DNA of 20,717 bases from Firmicutes bacterium UBA3936 (GTDB lineage: Bacteria; Bacillota; Dethiobacteria; Dethiobacterales; Dethiobacteraceae). The translations under genes and the position numbers were made by a program. Below are positions 16,766 through 20,717 of the stretch, in pieces. The first letter of the stretch is position 1. Each line of letters begins with the position of its first letter. The notes under the pieces were generated by a model, which made no database searches, was not told where the DNA came from, and saw only the letters and a list, made by a program, of their open reading frames with translations. The stretch is taken from contig DGEC01000015.1 of the NCBI GenBank assembly GCA_002385745.1, positions 1-20,717 on the forward strand, in the 5' to 3' direction.

Positions 16766-16806
16766 CCGTTAACCGGCCTGGCTGCGCGGAAGGACGCCGA
16801 ACATGT

Positions 16807-17469
16807 TCAGATATATTTGCTTCCTTCCCGGACACTAAGCTTTGGCAGTTCATTTTCGGCAATGAACTTTTTAACTGAATCCGGATTGGTTTTTGAATAC
16901 TCCCTTAATGCCCAGCCGATTGCTTTTTGAATGAAAAATTCCCTGCTTCCGGAATTTTGCTTAATAAACCTGTATAAAAGCTCTTCGTCAGTCTTTTCCT
17001 TGTATTTAAGCTGAAACAGGATTGCAGACCTTTGCAGCCACATCTGGCTGCCGTATGCCCAGCCTTCTATGGTTTCGGGAACAACTTCCGGGTAATTGCG
17101 GGCAATTGTCCCCACGGGGTGCTGTGCAAGCGTATCAACGGTATCCCACCAGGATTTTGTGGTTATCAGTTTTTCCATGAGCGGCAGATCATTCTTGTTT
17201 AGTTTACTTAATGATCTGCAGATATAACTAATGGCAGCATATTGATATTCCCGTTCATCCTGCTGCCAGAGCGCCAAAACGAAATCTTTCTGGAAGGCCT
17301 CCCTTAAAATCCCGCTTTCCTCATAAAATTTTTGCAGCAGCTTTTTTCTTGCAGGAGTTTTAATGCCGAGAAAAGGGAATTTGTTTTTCATGTACTTTGC
17401 CATGGGGACAGCCTGCTTTTCATTGCGGTTTGCTTCAAACAAGGATATCAATGTATTTATTAACTTCAT
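16807..17469 (-). CDS. AlkD-type DNA glycosylase (DNA alkylation repair)
   Basis: HEAT-repeat-like DNA glycosylase that removes positively charged alkylated bases such as 7-methylguanine and 3-methyladenine. The 220 residues are all-helical. The residues used by Bacillus cereus AlkD (Trp109, Asp113, Arg148, Trp187) appear here as Trp108, Asp112 (SWWDTVDTLA), Arg147 (WLQRSAIL) and Trp186 (KAIGWALREYS), a consistent offset of one. Start ATG at 17469 with GGGAGG 8 nt upstream. It is convergent to the ThiF-like gene with only about 40 bp between and no obvious terminator. Confidence 0.92.
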   Translation of the reverse strand: MKLINTLISLFEANRNEKQAVPMAKYMKNKFPFLGIKTPARKKLLQKFYEESGILREAFQKDFVLALWQQDEREYQYAAISYICRSLSKLNKNDLPLMEKLITTKSWWDTVDTLAQHPVGTIARNYPEVVPETIEGWAYGSQMWLQRSAILFQLKYKEKTDEELLYRFIKQNSGSREFFIQKAIGWALREYSKTNPDSVKKFIAENELPKLSVREGSKYI

Positions 17470-17695
17470 AATAATTGCCTCCCGGTATTCTTAGCAGTCA
17501 TTTTATCACTGTTTTAAAGGACAAACAATCCATTATTGTTGCGAAAATCAGTTCATGCTTGTCAAAGTTCATTAATTGCAACTATGGCAGTGTCGCCCTG
17601 ATTTCCGGGTAGACTTGCCGGTTTAAGCCGGATTAAAGAGGATATGAAATATTTGTCTAGAACTTATATAAAGCTAAACAAAAATCAGGAAATGT

Positions 17696-18733
17696 GTGCA
17701 GGAAATCATCAGGGGTATAAATGAAAAAATGAATTTTTACAGCAGGATAAGTACAAAAAAAGAATATGATGTTCTGGTTGTTTCCTATGTCCTTTCCATA
17801 ATTATAGCAATAGTTGTCTACCATACCGGCGGCACGAACAAGGTTTACGCTAATTTCATGTATATACCCATTGCTTTGGTTGCATCCGCTTATGGCAAGA
17901 AACACGGGGTCGCCCAAGCAATCTTCAGTGCCCTGCTGATCGGCCCTTATATGCCCTTGGATGTAAGCATGAAAATAAGCCAGGCGACGATAAACTGGGT
18001 TTTGAGGCTTTTAATATATGCAGTAATTGCCTTCGTGATAGGTTTTTATGCCGATTACAACAGGCAGGAGTTTGAAAAAAACAGGGAAAAAGAAAAAGAA
18101 ATTGCTGAAGCCCAGATGGCCACCATTTACTCACTGGTGAAATTGTCTGAATCCAGAGATTTTGATACAGGGGTTCATGTGGAAAGGGTGGCTGAATTCT
18201 GCAAGCTTTTGGCCCGGCACTTGCGCAGCATATCAAAATACAAAGACTATATTAATGATGAATATATAGAAAACCTCTTCAGGGCAAGTCCCCTTCACGA
18301 CATTGGGAAGGTGGGCATTCCCGACAGCATACTGCTTAAACCCGGAAAGCTTGCCAAAGAAGAATTTGATATTATGAAAAATCACACAATTATCGGTGCC
18401 AATACTTTAATGGAAGTCAAGCAGAAGTACCCGGACAACAAGTTCCTCGAGCTTGGAATTGATATTACACTTTACCATCATGAGAGGTGGGACGGAACGG
18501 GATATCCTCATGGGCTTGCGGGGGAGGAAATTCCTCTTTGTGCAAGAATAGTAGCAATTGCCGATGCATACGATGCATTGAGATCAAAAAGAATATACAA
18601 GAAGGCCTATAGCCATGAAGAAAGCCTGGAGATAATCAAGCGGGACGCCGGCACTGTTTACGATCCGGAAATCGTAGATATTCTTATCAAAAACCAGGCT
18701 GATTTTGAAGAGACCTATGCCAAAAATTCCTGA
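17696..18733 (+). CDS. Membrane HD-GYP phosphodiesterase
   Basis: Probable cyclic-di-GMP phosphodiesterase, 345 residues. The N-terminus has about four hydrophobic segments (about 25-43, 52-66, 72-88 and 101-118) forming a small membrane sensor. A charged coiled-coil linker (122-140) leads to the HD-GYP domain (about 140-340). Key residues are present: H201-D202 in PLHDIGKVGIPD, H230 in MKNHTIIGA, the YHHERWDGTGYP stretch (260-271) and ARIVAIADAYDAL. No diguanylate cyclase (GGDEF) domain is attached. The start is uncertain: GTG at 17696 has only a weak CAGGAAA site, and ATG at residue 12 is an alternative. It stands alone; the signal it senses is unknown. Confidence 0.9.
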   Translation: MQEIIRGINEKMNFYSRISTKKEYDVLVVSYVLSIIIAIVVYHTGGTNKVYANFMYIPIALVASAYGKKHGVAQAIFSALLIGPYMPLDVSMKISQATINWVLRLLIYAVIAFVIGFYADYNRQEFEKNREKEKEIAEAQMATIYSLVKLSESRDFDTGVHVERVAEFCKLLARHLRSISKYKDYINDEYIENLFRASPLHDIGKVGIPDSILLKPGKLAKEEFDIMKNHTIIGANTLMEVKQKYPDNKFLELGIDITLYHHERWDGTGYPHGLAGEEIPLCARIVAIADAYDALRSKRIYKKAYSHEESLEIIKRDAGTVYDPEIVDILIKNQADFEETYAKNS

Positions 18734-18758
18734 CACATGTTTCATACTGAAAAACGAT

Positions 18759-18788
18759 GCGCCAACACTAACCGGTGCTTTATTTTTT
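18759..18788 (+). terminator. Possible terminator after the HD-GYP gene
   Basis: GCGCC (18759-18763) can pair with GGTGC (18774-18778, one G-U) around a 10-nt loop, followed by TTTATTTTTT. The stem is short, so the call is moderate. Confidence 0.4.
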
Positions 18789-18965
18789 ATATGCACAGTT
18801 ATGTTTTGGTTTTTTATTTCACTGTAATCCGGATTGAGAATATATTACTTAAATTAGAAGGAAACAGTAATGATTAGCCGAAAGTATTTGCATATTTTGT
18901 CGACCCAAACAACTAAAGTTTCCACGCCATTATACGTACGACTTAAATTTAACGGGGGAATCACA

Positions 18966-19418
18966 ATGTCCAAGCAGCATCTTTTGTGGCTGGAGAACTG
19001 TTTAAAGGAAGTACATAAGAAAACTAACTTAGAAAGCTTTATTGGTTTAGAAATTGTGGAGGTTGCAGAAGGAAAGATTGTTTATCGTGCAAAAATTAGC
19101 GATAAACACTGTAATATCTATGGGTTTGTGCATGGCGGCATTCTTTCCTCAATTGCCGATATTGCCATGGGCATTTCCTGCATGACATTGGGGAAACGGG
19201 TAGTAACCATTGATATGAGTATCAGTTATATCAAAAACGTAACTCAAGGAAGCATAATTACGGCAGTCGGCGAGGTTATTGGCAATGGCAGGACAATCAT
19301 GCGGGCGACAGGAGAAATATTGGATGAACGGCAGCAACTCTTGGTCAAGTCGCAGGCATCCTACTATGTAACCGGCAGTTTTCGCAAGGATGACTTTCCT
19401 GGTTTGATGCCCGGCTAA
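18966..19418 (+). CDS. PaaI-type hotdog thioesterase
   Basis: Acyl-CoA thioesterase of the PaaI/4HBT superfamily, 150 residues, single hotdog domain. The hallmark GFVHGGILSSIADIAMG is present, followed by VVTIDMSISYIKNV and GEVIGNGRTIMRATGEI. I chose ATG 18966, which follows GGGGGAATCACA and begins MSKQHLLWLENCLKEV as in relatives. An in-frame ATG at 18870 (with AAGGAAAC before it) would add 32 residues unlike anything in the family and cannot be fully excluded. Genomic context gives no substrate. Confidence 0.85.
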   Translation: MSKQHLLWLENCLKEVHKKTNLESFIGLEIVEVAEGKIVYRAKISDKHCNIYGFVHGGILSSIADIAMGISCMTLGKRVVTIDMSISYIKNVTQGSIITAVGEVIGNGRTIMRATGEILDERQQLLVKSQASYYVTGSFRKDDFPGLMPG

Positions 19419-19434
19419 ACGGCCGGTATTTTAT
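19411..19434 (+). terminator. Weak terminator overlapping the thioesterase stop
   Basis: CCGGC (19411-19415) and GCCGG (19422-19426) flank TAAACG, which contains the stop codon; TATTTTATAT follows. Short stem and imperfect U-run. Confidence 0.4.
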
Positions 19435-19472
19435 ATCAGGGTGTTGGGTGGTGGGTGGTGTTTGTTTAAAAG

Positions 19473-19572
19473 AGCGCCGTCCCGGCGCTGTCTGCATATA
19501 TGAGGACGAATCCTCGCAGAACAGCGAAGACGGTACAAATAGCAGTCCGGCAGCAATTGTCCGTCTTTGCTG
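19473..19572 (+). other. Three consecutive hairpins, candidate structured RNA
   Basis: Hairpin 1: AGCGCCG/CGGCGCT (19473-19489, 3-nt loop). Hairpin 2: GAGGA/TCCTC (19502-19515, 4-nt loop). Hairpin 3: CAGCGAAGACGG (19522-19533) with CCGTCTTTGCTG (19561-19572), continued after one bulged T by ACAA/TTGT. The single non-Watson-Crick pair of hairpin 3 is G-U on the plus strand but C-A on the minus strand, favouring plus-strand RNA. Against that, hairpin 1 is followed by CTTTT on the minus strand, which could end a minus-strand RNA. Confidence 0.4.
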
Positions 19573-19669
19573 GGCTACAGCCTGCATGGATTGGTGATAT
19601 GTCAAAAAAATTAAGACCAGAATGATTGCAAAACTTCAGAAAAAAAGGTTGGCATTTCAAGCCGGCTGT

Positions 19670-19718
19670 CTATAATATGCAGCAATTGCAACCTTGTGGG
19701 AGTTGCATAATATTATAG
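19670..19718. promoter_or_regulatory. Nested inverted repeat upstream of rubredoxin
   Basis: The outer arms CTATAATA (19670-19677) and TATTATAG (19711-19718) enclose the inner arms TGCAAC (19687-19692) and GTTGCA (19702-19707) around a 9-nt loop. The right side contains ATAATATTAT, loosely similar to the core of PerR/Fur-type boxes. It lies about 170 bp before the rubredoxin start. Confidence 0.4.
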
Positions 19719-19890
19719 GGCGCGATTATGGAGCAACAGTTTGATAAAGCATGACAAAAAGAATAGTAAAGAAGGGATTATAGAAATAAAAGAAGAAAAA
19801 ACGATAAGCCGGCAGCTCCTTTGCTTATTGCAATCTGCACGGATTTTGGAAATCAAGCATTGATATTCAAGCGGAAGGGAGGGTTGTTTT

Positions 19891-20049
19891 GTGAAAGAAT
19901 ACGTTTGTCTGGTATGCGGCTATGTTTATGATGAGTCTGCAGGAGATCCGGATCACGGTGTCGCACCGGGAACGAAATGGGAGGATTTGCCCGCAGATTG
20001 GGTTTGCCCGGTGTGCGGGGTAGGAAAGGATCAGTTTCAAGAGCAATAG
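19891..20049 (+). CDS. Rubredoxin
   Basis: A small cytoplasmic one-iron electron carrier of 52 residues. The Fe(Cys)4 site is shown by YVCLVCGYVYD near the N-terminus and WVCPVCGVGKDQF near the C-terminus, with the conserved DPDHGVAPGTKWEDLP between. The start is GTG with GGAAGGGAGGG about 7 nt upstream. It lies 48 bp before rubrerythrin, to which it donates electrons in the anaerobic peroxide-reduction pathway known from clostridia and sulfate reducers. The pair probably forms an oxidative-stress operon. Confidence 0.97.
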   Translation: MKEYVCLVCGYVYDESAGDPDHGVAPGTKWEDLPADWVCPVCGVGKDQFQEQ

Positions 20050-20097
20050 CTGCAGTATGGCAGCAATTTAAAACAGCGAAAAACAAGGAGAATGAAA

Positions 20098-20592
20098 ATG
20101 AGCGGCGATAACACCCTTGACAATTTAATGAAAGCGTTTGCCGGGGAGGCGCAGGTCAACAGGAAGTACCTGGCTTATGCAAAGAAAGCCGAAAAAGAAG
20201 GCAAGATTAATGCGGCCAAACTGTTTAGGGCAACTGCCGATGCTGAAACCCTGCACGCTTTGAAACATCTTGAAGTAGCCGGAAAAATCGGCTCAACCGC
20301 AGATAATCTTAAGGATGCCGTTGAGGGCGAAACATATGAGTACAAGGATATGTACCCGCCCTTTATAAAAACGGCTGAAGCCGAGAGCAACAGGGCAGCG
20401 GTGGCCTCGTTTACATTTGCCCTGAAAGCTGAAGAAGTCCATGCCCGGCTTTTTAGGGAAGCATTGGACAACCTTGACAGCACGGAAGAGATATTCTACT
20501 ACTTGTGTCCTGTCTGCGGCAATATTGAAAAGGCCGTTCCGGAAAAATGCAGTATCTGCGGCGTTCCGGGAAGCAAGTTTATAAAATACTAG
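20098..20592 (+). CDS. rbr: Rubrerythrin
   Basis: Non-haem diiron peroxidase that reduces hydrogen peroxide in anaerobes with electrons from rubredoxin. The 164 residues comprise a ferritin-like four-helix domain (about 1-135) with the Glu/His ligands in FAGEAQVNRKYLAYA, ADAETLHALKHLE, TAEAESNRAA and KAEEVHARLF, then a C-terminal rubredoxin-like site with LCPVCGNIE and KCSICG. There are two ATGs six bases apart: AAGGAG ends 1 nt before 20092 but 7 nt before 20098, so the second (MSGDNTLDN) is preferred. The upstream rubredoxin gene is co-directional. Confidence 0.96.
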   Translation: MSGDNTLDNLMKAFAGEAQVNRKYLAYAKKAEKEGKINAAKLFRATADAETLHALKHLEVAGKIGSTADNLKDAVEGETYEYKDMYPPFIKTAEAESNRAAVASFTFALKAEEVHARLFREALDNLDSTEEIFYYLCPVCGNIEKAVPEKCSICGVPGSKFIKY

Positions 20593-20653
20593 CGCAGCCG
20601 GCAGAAGCCTCCATGATCTCTTGTCTGTAGTGTGAACCGCAAAAGCGCATAAT

Positions 20654-20694
20654 AAAAAAGCAGCGACATGAAGTGATGTCTTTGCTGCTTTTTT
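20654..20694 (+). terminator. Intrinsic terminator after rubrerythrin
   Basis: AAAAAAGCAGC (20654-20664) pairs with GCTGCTTTTTT (20684-20694), with an inner GACAT/ATGTC stem and a 3-nt bulge. A- and T-runs on both sides make it potentially bidirectional. Confidence 0.85.
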
Positions 20695-20717
20695 AGTGAA
20701 GCTATTTTTTCGTTCCC

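Larger units (their letters stand above)
19419..19890. other. Gene-free stretch with structured inverted repeats
   Basis: No coding frame with a ribosome site or recognisable product is present on either strand in these 472 bp. It holds a G-rich tract (GGGTGGTGGGTGG, 19446-19458), a run of three hairpins (19473-19572), a second inverted repeat (19670-19718) with promoter-like boxes in and near it (TTGCAA 19686-19691, TAATAT 19708-19713), and the rubredoxin leader. Confidence 0.6.

Noticed and set aside
17620..17695. c-di-GMP riboswitch before the HD-GYP gene
   Set aside because: A CCGG-rich dyad is present near 17620-17633, but the conserved riboswitch core is not recognisable.
19446..19458. 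G-quadruplex in GGGTGGTGGGTGG after the thioesterase
   Set aside because: Only a two-layer quadruplex is possible and nothing links it to a gene; noted, not called.
1..20717. CRISPR arrays, tRNAs, insertion sequences, phage genes
   Set aside because: No regularly spaced repeats, cloverleaf sequences, transposase or integrase motifs were seen on either strand.

Overview
The window reads as a chromosomal segment of a strictly anaerobic, Gram-positive-type bacterium, most likely a clostridial Firmicute of the Peptococcaceae/Desulfotomaculum/Pelotomaculum kind. That rests on the gene set (Feo iron uptake with a small Cys-rich partner, rubredoxin and rubrerythrin, a tungsten-type aldehyde:ferredoxin oxidoreductase, an SH3-amidase), strong GGAGG ribosome sites, frequent GTG/TTG starts and mid-range GC. 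There is no rRNA or tRNA to fix the taxonomy.

Layout. (1) 70-1353, minus: secreted SH3-repeat N-acetylmuramoyl-L-alanine amidase. (2) 1627-4441, minus: ferrous iron operon feoA-feoA-feoB-Cys-rich peptide, ending in a hairpin terminator. Divergent from it across 321 bp of palindromes is a short DtxR-family metalloregulator (4763-5149, plus). (3) 5299-16765: what looks like one metabolic locus. It holds a MoaD/ThiS-like sulfur carrier, a UGSC-like two-domain protein behind a good promoter, an FAD oxidoreductase, an AOR-family oxidoreductase, a CUT2 (ribose-type) ABC transporter (ATPase, permease, lipoprotein), a LysR regulator on the minus strand and an E1-like ThiF/MoeB protein. (4) 16807-17469, minus: AlkD-type DNA glycosylase. 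(5) 17696-18733: membrane HD-GYP phosphodiesterase. (6) 18966-19418: PaaI-type hotdog thioesterase. (7) 19419-19890: gene-free stretch with strong inverted repeats. (8) 19891-20592: rubredoxin and rubrerythrin, closed by a terminator.

How the parts may work together. In region 3 the transporter would import an unknown sugar-like or other small polar compound. The UGSC-like protein and FAD enzyme would act on it, and AOR would oxidise an aldehyde intermediate with ferredoxin. The MoaD/ThiF pair could supply sulfur for the pterin cofactor of AOR. This is inference from gene order and families; the substrate cannot be read from sequence.

The most striking anomaly is that region 3 is broken. Between about 9.19 and 15.76 kb there are five clear single-base frameshifts, two in-frame stops and a LysR gene whose ribosome site points to an ATA codon, while the genes outside look intact. 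Either the locus is freshly decaying or this part of the assembly has poor consensus accuracy; most indels can be explained by one base in a short homopolymer.
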